DNA of 5,097 nt from NCBI GenBank assembly GCA_012517485.1, contig JAAYUT010000027.1, forward strand, positions 1 to 5,097, read 5' to 3'. Below the pieces are notes generated by a model, which had not been told where the DNA came from, did no database searches, and saw nothing but the letters and a program-made list of their open reading frames with translations. Origin of the DNA: Candidatus Atribacter fermentans. GTDB lineage: Bacteria; Atribacterota; Atribacteria; Atribacterales; Atribacteraceae. Of the stretch, positions 1 to 5,097 are shown in pieces. Each line of letters starts with the position of its first letter. Position 1 is the stretch's first letter. The position numbers and the translations under genes are program-made.

Positions 1-1
1 A

Positions 2-841
2 AAGGCAGCGGCGGATTTGGACGTAGAGTTTATTTACACTGGTCCAGTAACGGCAGATGTTGCCAAACAAAGTGAAATTGTTGACAACCTCATCACTCAG
101 GGAGTAGATGCTATTGCTGTGGCTCCCAACGACCCAGCTGCCATCACTCCAGTACTCAAAAAGGCGCAAGAAAAAGGCATTGTTGTTTTAACCAGTGATA
201 CCGACGGAGCCCAGGATGTACGTGAGGTATTTGTCAACCAAGCTCTTCAAGATGCAATTGGCTACACAACCTTAGATGAATTAGCCAAAGCCATGAATTA
301 CGAAGGAGAGTTCGCTATTGTTTCTTGTGGACCTACTGCATGGAATTTGAACACTTGGATTCTTTATGAGCTGCAAAGATTAGCAGAATATCCTAAAATG
401 AAATTAGTAACTATTCGTTACGCCGAAGAAGATGTTCAAATGGCCATTAATGTTATGCTGGATTTGATTAATGCTTTCCCCAACTTAAAGGGAGTAATAG
501 GTCAATGTAGCACTTCAGCACCTGGTGTGGCTGAAGCCGTCGAACAAGCTGGAAAAATCGACCAGATTTTTGCTACTGGAATTTCAGTTCCCTCAATGAT
601 GTCAAAATATGTAAAAAGTGGTGCGGTAAAATCTTTTGTACTCTGGAACCCAGTCGATTTAGGTTATTTAACAGTTTGGGCAGCAAAATACCTTTTGGAT
701 AAAAATGCCTTTGAAGATGGCAAAGAATATGATGTCCCAGGCATAGAAACCAAACCAGTATTTATAGCCCAAGAAAAAATGCTGGTACTTGGTCCTCCCA
801 AGGTTTTTGATGCCAGTAATGTCGATCAGTTTAACTTCTAA
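2..841 (+). CDS. Sugar ABC transporter substrate-binding protein, RhaS/LsrB-like type I periplasmic-binding fold (5' truncated)
   Basis: The reading frame is open from the left edge (first full codon at base 2) to the TAA at 839-841, so the true start and signal peptide lie outside the window. A TTG at 17 is in frame but sits inside conserved sequence and is not a plausible start. About 279 codons are visible. RhaS/LsrB-type precursors are usually about 330-345 residues, so roughly 50-65 are missing. Family features include a VDAIAVAPNDP-type strand and turn, TSDTDG (191-208), CGPTAWNLNTW (326-358), LWNPVDLGYL (641-670) and a C-terminus with LGPPKVF and NVDQFNF. The last two are typical of rhamnose and AI-2 binding proteins. 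The protein would bind a sugar outside the membrane and hand it to the two permeases downstream. Where LsrB has Asp-Gln for AI-2 contact, this protein has Asn-Leu by hand alignment, so AI-2 is not favoured. Family assignment is firm; the substrate is unknown. Confidence 0.93.
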   Translation, partial: KAAADLDVEFIYTGPVTADVAKQSEIVDNLITQGVDAIAVAPNDPAAITPVLKKAQEKGIVVLTSDTDGAQDVREVFVNQALQDAIGYTTLDELAKAMNYEGEFAIVSCGPTAWNLNTWILYELQRLAEYPKMKLVTIRYAEEDVQMAINVMLDLINAFPNLKGVIGQCSTSAPGVAEAVEQAGKIDQIFATGISVPSMMSKYVKSGAVKSFVLWNPVDLGYLTVWAAKYLLDKNAFEDGKEYDVPGIETKPVFIAQEKMLVLGPPKVFDASNVDQFNF

Positions 842-853
842 AAATTTTCTTTG

Positions 854-880
854 GGCGTCCTTCGGGACGCCTTTTTCTTT
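854..880 (+). terminator. Rho-independent terminator after the binding-protein gene
   Basis: A perfect 7-bp GC-rich stem (854-860 with 865-871) closes a TTCG tetraloop in the stable C(UUCG)G form. A T-rich run, TTTTTCTTT, follows directly at 872-880. The stem starts 13 bases after the stop codon of the binding-protein gene. Because the transporter genes follow in the same direction, it probably acts as a partial terminator that leaves binding-protein mRNA in excess. It could also be a full stop if the ATPase gene has its own promoter. Confidence 0.93.
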
Positions 881-900
881 ATTTACCCATAAATTTCTAA

Positions 901-920
901 GTATTTAGTTGAATAAATAC
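901..920. repeat. Inverted repeat, 7-bp arms, possible operator
   Basis: The arms GTATTTA (901-907) and TAAATAC (914-920) are perfect reverse complements separated by 6 bases, giving a 20-bp dyad. The spacing and size suit a dimeric repressor site, and its place ahead of a sugar-transport operon fits that. An AT-only hairpin this short would be a weak terminator. AT-rich DNA makes such repeats fairly common, so the regulatory role is a guess. Confidence 0.35.
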
Positions 921-932
921 GTTATTCTTTAA

Positions 933-946
933 GTTTTTCTAAAAAC
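933..946. repeat. Short inverted repeat GTTTTT-CT-AAAAAC
   Basis: Two 6-bp arms (933-938 and 941-946) are perfect reverse complements around a 2-base centre. The gap from the 901-920 dyad is 12 bases. With such low-complexity arms this could be chance. It is listed because it is the second dyad in the same short regulatory gap. Confidence 0.22.
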
Positions 947-1002
947 AGAAGAACAAATTTCATAGCAATTATTTCCTGACCTCTCTTGGAAGGGTTAAGA
1001 AT

Positions 1003-1008
1003 GAGGAG
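1003..1008 (+). promoter_or_regulatory. Shine-Dalgarno site for the ATPase gene
   Basis: GAGGAG ends 6 bases before the ATG at 1015. This good match and spacing fix the start, which also places the first domain's Walker A motif at the usual distance from the N-terminus. Confidence 0.85.
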
Positions 1009-1014
1009 CTCGCC

Positions 1015-2472
1015 ATGGATACCATTCTCGAATGTCGTGGAATAGAAAAGTCTTTTGGAGGAGTTCATGCTTTAAAAAAAGTTAATTTTTCTTTAAATCC
1101 TGGAGAAGTTCATGCCTTGGTTGGAGAAAATGGAGCAGGGAAATCAACTCTCATCAAGATTATTTCTGGAGCGCTTTCTCAAGATCGAGGTGAAATCTTT
1201 TATCTCGAAAAACCAGTTATAATTGGTTCTCCAAGGAAAGCCCAAGAAATTGGCATATCCACAGTATATCAAGAACCACTTATCTATAGAGAGTTAAGTG
1301 TTTTAGAAAATATATTTTTGGGCCGAGAAATAAAAACCCAGAGAGGCAATATCGATTGGGCTGAAGAAGAAAAAAAAGCTCGATCTTTATTTGAATCTCT
1401 TCAAATATCTCCCCACTTTATAAAGCAACCAATGAGGGATCTCAGTGTTGGGTTACAACAGTTGGCTCTCATCGCTAAAGCTTTAGTTTATGAAGCCAAG
1501 GTCATTATTTTTGATGAACCAACCGCTATTCTTACCGAACATGAAACCGAAAGACTTTTCGAAATCATTCAGAAATTGAAGGAAAGAAAGGTTGGTATCA
1601 TTTATATCAGTCATCGCCTTGAAGAAATATTTCGCATCGCTGATCGGGTTACTATTATGCGGGACGGTGAGGTGGTTGGTGAACACCCCATCGGTGAAAT
1701 CAATCGCAACAAAATAGTCGAGCTCATGGCTGGTCGGTTGTTAGTAGAAGAAATCAATCACCTTGGAAAAAAAGAAGAAAAACCAATTCTTTCTGTCAAG
1801 AATCTGACCCGGAAAGGCCGTTATTATGATATTCATTTTGATGTTTATCCTGGAGAAATTTTAGGTTTTTCTGGATTAGTTGGATCTGGGCGTTCCGACA
1901 TTGCTCAAACTCTTTTCGGGCTGATTAAACCTGATAGTGGTGAAATTGTTTACCAAGGGAAAACGGTAAGCTTTTCATCTTCTGAAGAGGCTATGGCGAA
2001 TGGAATTGCTTATCTTCCCGAAGATCGAAAGGTTCAGGGTCTTTTCCCTATTCTTTCTACTGCTTTTAATATTAGTGTGACCGTGCTTAAAGAAATATCT
2101 TCAAGAATGGGTGTTGTTCATAATCACCAAGAAAAAGAACTCGGAAAAAAGTACGTCAAAGAACTTGCCATCAAGACTCCAAGTCTTGATTCAAAAGTCT
2201 ATAGTCTGAGTGGAGGAAATCAACAAAAAGTAGTCTTAGCCAAGTGGTTAGGGGTAAATCCACAAATACTCATCCTTGATGAACCCACCCGGGGAGTGGA
2301 TGTTGCCTCCAAATCAGAATTCCACCATATGATTGCCTCTTTAGCCGAGAAAGGTATCGCCGTTATTATTATTTCAAGTGAACTTCCTGAAATCCTGAAA
2401 TTGGCAGATCGAGTGATTGTTATGCATGAAGGTCACATCACTGGAGTCTTTGAAGATCGAGATATAACCTAA
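1015..2472 (+). CDS. Sugar ABC importer ATP-binding protein with two fused ATPase domains (RbsA/MglA/RhaT-like), C-terminus cut by an in-frame TAA
   Basis: This cytoplasmic ATPase powers uptake through the two permeases encoded next. Domain 1 (about residues 4-240) has Walker A GENGAGKST (37-45), Q-loop Gln86, signature LSVGLQQ (143-149), Walker B IIFDEP with Asp167-Glu168, and switch His200. Domain 2 (about 257-480) has a degenerate Walker A GLVGSGRSD (287-295) with Arg in place of Lys, signature LSGGNQQ (398-404), Walker B LILDEP with Asp422-Glu423, and Ser455 at the switch-histidine position. Such asymmetry, with a weak second site, is normal in this CUT2 family. The annotated product is 485 residues, whereas relatives are about 495-515. 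After the TAA at 2470-2472 the same frame carries 25 more sense codons, beginning ENLIRAATGE, which matches the usual family tail, and ends at TGA 2548-2550. Full read-through length would be 511. The family call is certain; the natural C-terminus is in doubt. Confidence 0.95.
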   Translation: MDTILECRGIEKSFGGVHALKKVNFSLNPGEVHALVGENGAGKSTLIKIISGALSQDRGEIFYLEKPVIIGSPRKAQEIGISTVYQEPLIYRELSVLENIFLGREIKTQRGNIDWAEEEKKARSLFESLQISPHFIKQPMRDLSVGLQQLALIAKALVYEAKVIIFDEPTAILTEHETERLFEIIQKLKERKVGIIYISHRLEEIFRIADRVTIMRDGEVVGEHPIGEINRNKIVELMAGRLLVEEINHLGKKEEKPILSVKNLTRKGRYYDIHFDVYPGEILGFSGLVGSGRSDIAQTLFGLIKPDSGEIVYQGKTVSFSSSEEAMANGIAYLPEDRKVQGLFPILSTAFNISVTVLKEISSRMGVVHNHQEKELGKKYVKELAIKTPSLDSKVYSLSGGNQQKVVLAKWLGVNPQILILDEPTRGVDVASKSEFHHMIASLAEKGIAVIIISSELPEILKLADRVIVMHEGHITGVFEDRDIT

Positions 2473-2550
2473 GAAAACTTGATTCGTGCTGCAACCGGAG
2501 AAAGAATGTTGAAAACCAAGGGATCATCAGTTGAGGAGAAAAGCCTATGA
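2473..2550 (+). other. Stranded C-terminal coding tail of the ATPase gene beyond the in-frame TAA
   Basis: These 25 sense codons plus TGA continue the ATPase frame with no further stop. The peptide begins ENLIRAATGE, the segment expected at the end of RbsA/MglA/XylG-type proteins, where the residue before it is often Gln (as in the ATQE of E. coli RbsA). CAA to TAA would need one base change. The TGA overlaps the permease ATG as ATGA, the same junction seen between the two permeases. The tail also contains the permease's ribosome site. I read it as coding sequence that was translated until recently, or still is by read-through or because the TAA is a sequence error. Confidence 0.8.
2533..2538 (+). 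promoter_or_regulatory. Shine-Dalgarno site for the first permease
   Basis: GAGGAG lies 8 bases before the ATG at 2547 and supports that start. It lies inside the stranded ATPase tail, so ribosomes stopping at the TAA (2470-2472) finish about 75 bases upstream of the permease start rather than on top of it. Confidence 0.85.
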
Positions 2551-3497
2551 TTGCCAACTACCAAATTGTTATTAAACGAAGAGAATTTACAGTTTTGGGT
2601 CTCATCGTGGTTTTAATGGTTATTTTTTCCCTAAGTACTGAGAAGTTTATGTCGGTAAGCAACTTTTCTAATTTACTATTACAGCTTTCTGGAGTCGCGA
2701 TCTCAGCTATTGGAATGACCATGGTCATTATTACCGGTGGTATTGATGTTTCGGTGGGTTCAGTCTTAGGTATGGCTTCAGTAGTTGCCGGAAAGCTGCT
2801 CATGGCTGGTTCATCTTTTTTTGTAGTTATTCTTTCGGCAATTGCCACCGGCTTTGGGATTGGCATCCTTAATGGAATCATCATTTCTTATGGCAATGTC
2901 CCACCCATCATTGTCACTTTAGGAATGATGAGCATGATGCGAGCTTTAATGTATCAAGTGCTTGGTGGCCGCTGGGTTTCGGGAATTCCACCTGATATCC
3001 GGATCATTGGCTTGGGAAAATGGTTGGGCATCCCATTATCAATGTGGCTAACCGCAGTCTTAATTATCCTTTTTAGCTATTTTCTTAGCTCCCGACCTAC
3101 AGGACGGGCAATTTACGCAATTGGGAACAATCCAGAAGCTGCCCGGGTTTCTGGTGTAAACCTGGCACGAACAATTATAATTGTTTATTCACTTACTGGG
3201 CTTTTAGTTGGTTTTGCCGGGCTTATCTATGTTGCCCGCACTGGAATAGTACAAACCAATACTGGTTCTGGTTTTGAGCTTGAAGTCATTGCAGCAGTGA
3301 TGTTGGGTGGTACCAGTGTCTTTGGAGGGAAGGGGACCGTGATTGGAAGTTTGTTGGGAGCAGTCTTAGTGGGAATTATTAAAAATGGCATGGTTCTGAT
3401 GAATGTTCCAGCTCTCAGTGAAGGTTTGGTGATTGGGGTACTGATTTTGATTTCGGTTATGATTGACCTTATTCGTTCCAGAGGAGAATTTCTATGA
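2547..3497 (+). CDS. Sugar ABC transporter permease 1 (RbsC/RhaP-like, BPD_transp_2 family)
   Basis: This 316-residue inner-membrane protein has about nine or ten hydrophobic segments, roughly at residues 15-31, 45-62, 73-88, 92-114, 119-138, 166-181, 207-230, 245-258, 262-282 and 293-309. Family marks include TGGIDVSVGS (63-72), a cytoplasmic loop GNNPEAARVSGVN (193-205) that should dock on the ATPase, and LGGTSVFGGKGTVIGS (253-268). It would form half of the channel, paired with the different permease encoded next. The length is normal for the family, and no residue or segment is missing. The start is set by the GAGGAG site and by the ATGA overlap with the extended ATPase frame. Its stop codon overlaps the next start by 4 bases, which implies translational coupling and matched amounts of the two permeases. 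Substrate specificity cannot be read from the permease. Confidence 0.95.
   Translation: MIANYQIVIKRREFTVLGLIVVLMVIFSLSTEKFMSVSNFSNLLLQLSGVAISAIGMTMVIITGGIDVSVGSVLGMASVVAGKLLMAGSSFFVVILSAIATGFGIGILNGIIISYGNVPPIIVTLGMMSMMRALMYQVLGGRWVSGIPPDIRIIGLGKWLGIPLSMWLTAVLIILFSYFLSSRPTGRAIYAIGNNPEAARVSGVNLARTIIIVYSLTGLLVGFAGLIYVARTGIVQTNTGSGFELEVIAAVMLGGTSVFGGKGTVIGSLLGAVLVGIIKNGMVLMNVPALSEGLVIGVLILISVMIDLIRSRGEFL
3481..3486 (+). promoter_or_regulatory. Shine-Dalgarno site for the second permease, inside the end of the first
   Basis: GAGGAG sits 7 bases before the ATG at 3494 and doubles as codons near the C-terminus of permease 1. Together with the ATGA overlap at 3494-3497 it decides the start and points to coupled translation. 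Confidence 0.87.
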
Positions 3498-4477
3498 AAA
3501 ATATTGGAAGCCGAATAGTTGAAAACCGAGTGCTTTTTCTTTTGGTATTATTCCTCATTCTTTTCGGGGTTTTTGCCTTTTCTGTGAAGGGTTTTTTCAC
3601 TTTCTACAATCTCACCAATATGACTCAATACGGTGTAGAACTTGGTCTTTTGGCGTTAGCGGAAATGCTGGTCATTCTGTCCGGAGGAGCTGGCATTGAC
3701 CTTTCTGTCGGTTCTATGCTTACTATTGTCGCCATGATTATTGGAGTTCTTATTGGCCGAGCTGGCTTTAACCCATCTTTAGCCATTATCATTGGCCTCA
3801 TCACTGGGAGCGCAATGGGATATGCGAATGGTTTTTTAGTCGCTTATCCCAAGATCCCTCCTTTTATAGTCACTCTTGCAAGCCTTTATGTTTATAAATC
3901 TTTAGCTATGATTATTTCAGTTGATCCTCGTTTTGGTCCCAATCCCATGCCAGTTTCCAACTTTCCTGATTCTTTCTATTTTATTGGTCAACACCGTATC
4001 GGTGGCCTTCCGTTTCAGGTGTTGTTCATTTTTATCCCTGTCATTTTAATCCTCATGTTTCTCATGAATCGAACCGTGTTTGGAAGGCATCTCTATGGAG
4101 TTGGTAGCAATGAAACAGCTGCAATATTTTCTGGAATCAATGTCAAAAAAATTCGAGTTATCGTTTACACACTTTCCGGTCTTCTCAGTGCTTTGGCTGG
4201 TTGGGTAATTACTTCGAGAATTGCCAGCGCCCGTCCTGATATTGGTACTGGTTATGAGCTTCAAGCCATTACAATCGCTGTTCTGGGAGGTGTCAGCATC
4301 AAGGGAGGAGAAGGAACTGTCGGTGGGGTTGTATTAAGTATCGCCATCATTACCATGCTCTATAATGGAATGCAGTTGGCAGGAATCCACCAAATCTGGC
4401 AGTTAGGCTCTCTTGGTTTGGTTTTAGTAGGAAGCGTTCTCTTAAATCAAATTTTGTATAACCGTCGCAAATTTTAG
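3494..4477 (+). CDS. Sugar ABC transporter permease 2 (RbsC/RhaQ/LsrD-like, BPD_transp_2 family)
   Basis: This 327-residue inner-membrane protein belongs to the same family as its neighbour but is clearly divergent from it, as expected for a heterodimeric channel of the RhaPQ or LsrCD kind. Hydrophobic segments lie roughly at residues 12-30, 47-64, 73-88, 95-117, 121-141, 173-191, 221-240, 255-267, 273-292 and 303-320. The family turn reads SGGAGIDLSVGS (63-74), with one residue more between the glycines and Ile than the TGGIDVSVGS of permease 1. The ATPase-facing loop is GSNETAAIFSGINVKKI (204-220), and LGGVSIKGGEGTVGG (264-278) follows. Length and segment count are complete. It begins inside the stop of permease 1 and ends with TAG at 4475-4477, only two bases before the next gene, so all three are probably on one transcript. 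Confidence 0.95.
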   Translation: MKNIGSRIVENRVLFLLVLFLILFGVFAFSVKGFFTFYNLTNMTQYGVELGLLALAEMLVILSGGAGIDLSVGSMLTIVAMIIGVLIGRAGFNPSLAIIIGLITGSAMGYANGFLVAYPKIPPFIVTLASLYVYKSLAMIISVDPRFGPNPMPVSNFPDSFYFIGQHRIGGLPFQVLFIFIPVILILMFLMNRTVFGRHLYGVGSNETAAIFSGINVKKIRVIVYTLSGLLSALAGWVITSRIASARPDIGTGYELQAITIAVLGGVSIKGGEGTVGGVVLSIAIITMLYNGMQLAGIHQIWQLGSLGLVLVGSVLLNQILYNRRKF

Positions 4478-4479
4478 CT

Positions 4480-5097
4480 ATGAAAAGGAATTTTACAAAG
4501 GGTATTATATTCTTAATTATCCTCCTTTTTTTCTCCGGTCCTTCTTTTTCTACTGAAGAAGGACCGGCAGTCTGGCTTTTTTCTGCTCAACCAGAGCGTT
4601 ACTTCCCGGCTTTTTTAGAAATTCACTTAAACAGGATTTTTCCCTCTTCCCAGCTTCAAGTGATCAACCTTTATTCTAAACAACTCAGTGAACTTGAAAA
4701 AAAATTAAACTCAAAAATGAGTTTTGCTCGAATCATTATTTTAATGGATTTTTCCGAAGAATTAGCGAATGATTTTTTTCAAAAATTTGAAAATATCGAA
4801 TTTTACGAAAAACCATTTCTGATAATTTGGAATTGCAATCTAATCAATCTTCCTCATTATTTCCATTTAATACCGATTGTCATCAATTGGGAACTGGTGT
4901 TGAAGGACCTTCAAACAATCCTCTATGGTTATCAATCTCCAGTTTTTATTCTTCATAATAATGAATCCTATATGAAAGATTTTGTAAAGTTCTTAAAAAG
5001 TCATCCCCAAAATCAATTGATGTTTCATGACATTAAGCTTTATCAATCAACATCTTCTCAAGATGTTTATTTTGCAAGCTGTGATGACATTATGAAA
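4480..5097 (+). CDS. Unrecognised exported protein, possibly a divergent type I periplasmic-binding-like domain (3' truncated)
   Basis: The frame is open from ATG 4480 to the right edge (206 codons) with no stop, so the end is missing. The N-terminus is a good signal peptide or membrane anchor: Lys2, Arg3 and Lys7, a hydrophobic core at about residues 8-18, then SGPSFS with possible cleavage after Ser24. There is no lipobox cysteine. The rest alternates strand and helix: AVWLFSA (30-36), LQVINLYS (59-66), ARIIILMDF (83-91), FLIIWNCN (113-120), IPIVIN (131-136), PVFILHNN (154-161) and DVYFASCDDIMK (195-206). The last resembles the DAIFAANDEMA-type strand of sugar-binding proteins. I infer a degenerate sugar-binding fold, either a second binding protein or the sensor part of a membrane kinase. 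No named family is recognised. An in-frame TAA at 4459 and the lack of other start codons favour ATG 4480, although no Shine-Dalgarno site precedes it. Two bases separate it from permease 2. Confidence 0.8.
   Translation, partial: MKRNFTKGIIFLIILLFFSGPSFSTEEGPAVWLFSAQPERYFPAFLEIHLNRIFPSSQLQVINLYSKQLSELEKKLNSKMSFARIIILMDFSEELANDFFQKFENIEFYEKPFLIIWNCNLINLPHYFHLIPIVINWELVLKDLQTILYGYQSPVFILHNNESYMKDFVKFLKSHPQNQLMFHDIKLYQSTSSQDVYFASCDDIMK
4535..4567 (+). repeat. Perfect 12-bp inverted repeat (hairpin) inside the start of the last gene
   Basis: Left arm CCGGTCCTTCTT (4535-4546) and right arm AAGAAGGACCGG (4556-4567) are exact reverse complements around a 9-base loop. The hairpin begins 55 bases after the start codon and spans the codons for the signal-peptide end. 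A T7 run precedes it (4526-4532), and a T6 run comes 9 bases after it (4577-4582), too far for a standard intrinsic terminator. It may slow or process the mRNA between the permeases and this gene, or protect the upstream 3' end. The structure is certain as sequence; the function is unknown. Confidence 0.7.

Larger units (their letters stand above)
842..1014 (+). other. Intergenic gap: terminator, two AT-rich inverted repeats, ribosome site
   Basis: This 173-base gap is the only sizeable non-coding stretch. After the terminator it is very AT-rich. It holds two short inverted repeats (901-920 and 933-946) and ends in a strong ribosome site. I looked for a sigma-70-type promoter. TTGAAT at 909-914 is a fair -35 match, but no good -10 box sits 16-18 bases downstream, so I do not call a promoter. 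The ATPase and permease genes may be read through the terminator or from a promoter I cannot recognise. Confidence 0.6.

Noticed and set aside
17..19. TTG as the start of the binding-protein gene
   Set aside because: The frame is open to the window edge and the codons before it fit the conserved helix of the family, so the gene is truncated rather than starting here.
909..945. Promoter with -35 TTGAAT (909-914) and -10 TAAAAA (940-945)
   Set aside because: The 25-base spacing is far from the 16-18 needed, and no better pair was found in the gap.
1483..1686. Minus-strand open frame of 67 codons
   Set aside because: It lies wholly opposite the conserved Walker B and switch region of the ATPase gene, has no ribosome site of note and encodes nothing recognisable; a shadow frame.
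1873..1899. Loss of the Walker A lysine in the second ATPase domain (GLVGSGRSD), and Ser455 at the switch position
   Set aside because: Both are usual in the second domain of RbsA/MglA-type fused ATPases, so they are not signs of decay.
2558..2884. Minus-strand open frame of 108 codons
   Set aside because: It is antisense to permease 1. Its Pro/Thr/Ile-rich composition is what the reverse of a membrane-protein gene gives.
4046..4264. Minus-strand open frame of 72 codons
   Set aside because: It is antisense to conserved loops of permease 2, with no independent support.
4527..4567. Possible -1 frameshift site: heptamer T TTT TTC in the right phase (4527-4533) followed by the 12-bp hairpin
   Set aside because: Only one base separates the heptamer from the stem, whereas known sites use about 5-9. 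The shifted frame ends almost at once at TGA 4554-4556 and would yield only a signal-peptide fragment.
4535..4582. The hairpin in the last gene as an intrinsic terminator
   Set aside because: The T6 run begins 9 bases after the stem ends rather than directly after it, and on the minus strand the stem is followed by A residues.

Overview
The window is one ABC-importer locus read left to right on the plus strand, with both ends cut. It starts inside a gene for a periplasmic or surface-anchored sugar-binding protein. An intrinsic terminator and a short AT-rich gap follow, then a two-domain ATPase, two different membrane permeases, and the first 206 codons of an unrecognised exported protein that runs off the right edge. 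No RNA gene, insertion sequence, CRISPR array or tRNA is visible, and the minus strand carries no credible gene.

The order binding protein, fused ATPase, permease, permease matches the RhaSTPQ (rhamnose) and Lsr (AI-2) branch of the carbohydrate-uptake-2 (CUT2) ABC importers. The binding protein's C-terminus and its WNPVDLGYL segment also resemble that branch. In such a system the binding protein captures a sugar outside the membrane, a pair of unlike permeases forms the channel, and the ATPase with two nucleotide sites on one chain drives uptake. The substrate cannot be fixed from sequence alone. The AI-2 contact residues I recall for LsrB do not appear to be kept, so a sugar or deoxysugar is more likely.

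Three things stand out. (1) The ATPase frame is closed by a TAA, but the same frame continues for 25 more sense codons of normal family C-terminus and then stops in an ATGA overlap with the first permease. The TAA therefore looks like a recent nonsense change, a sequence error, or a read-through codon. (2) The last gene starts 2 bases after the second permease without a Shine-Dalgarno site, looks more AT-rich, and encodes an exported protein whose pattern of strands and helices resembles a very divergent type I periplasmic-binding fold. (3) A perfect 12-bp inverted repeat lies inside the first codons of that gene.

The organism is a bacterium of low to moderate GC with strong GAGGAG ribosome sites and tightly packed operons. 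The style would fit an anaerobic heterotroph such as Atribacterota, Thermotogota or Bacillota, but this is a weak inference and no marker gene is present.
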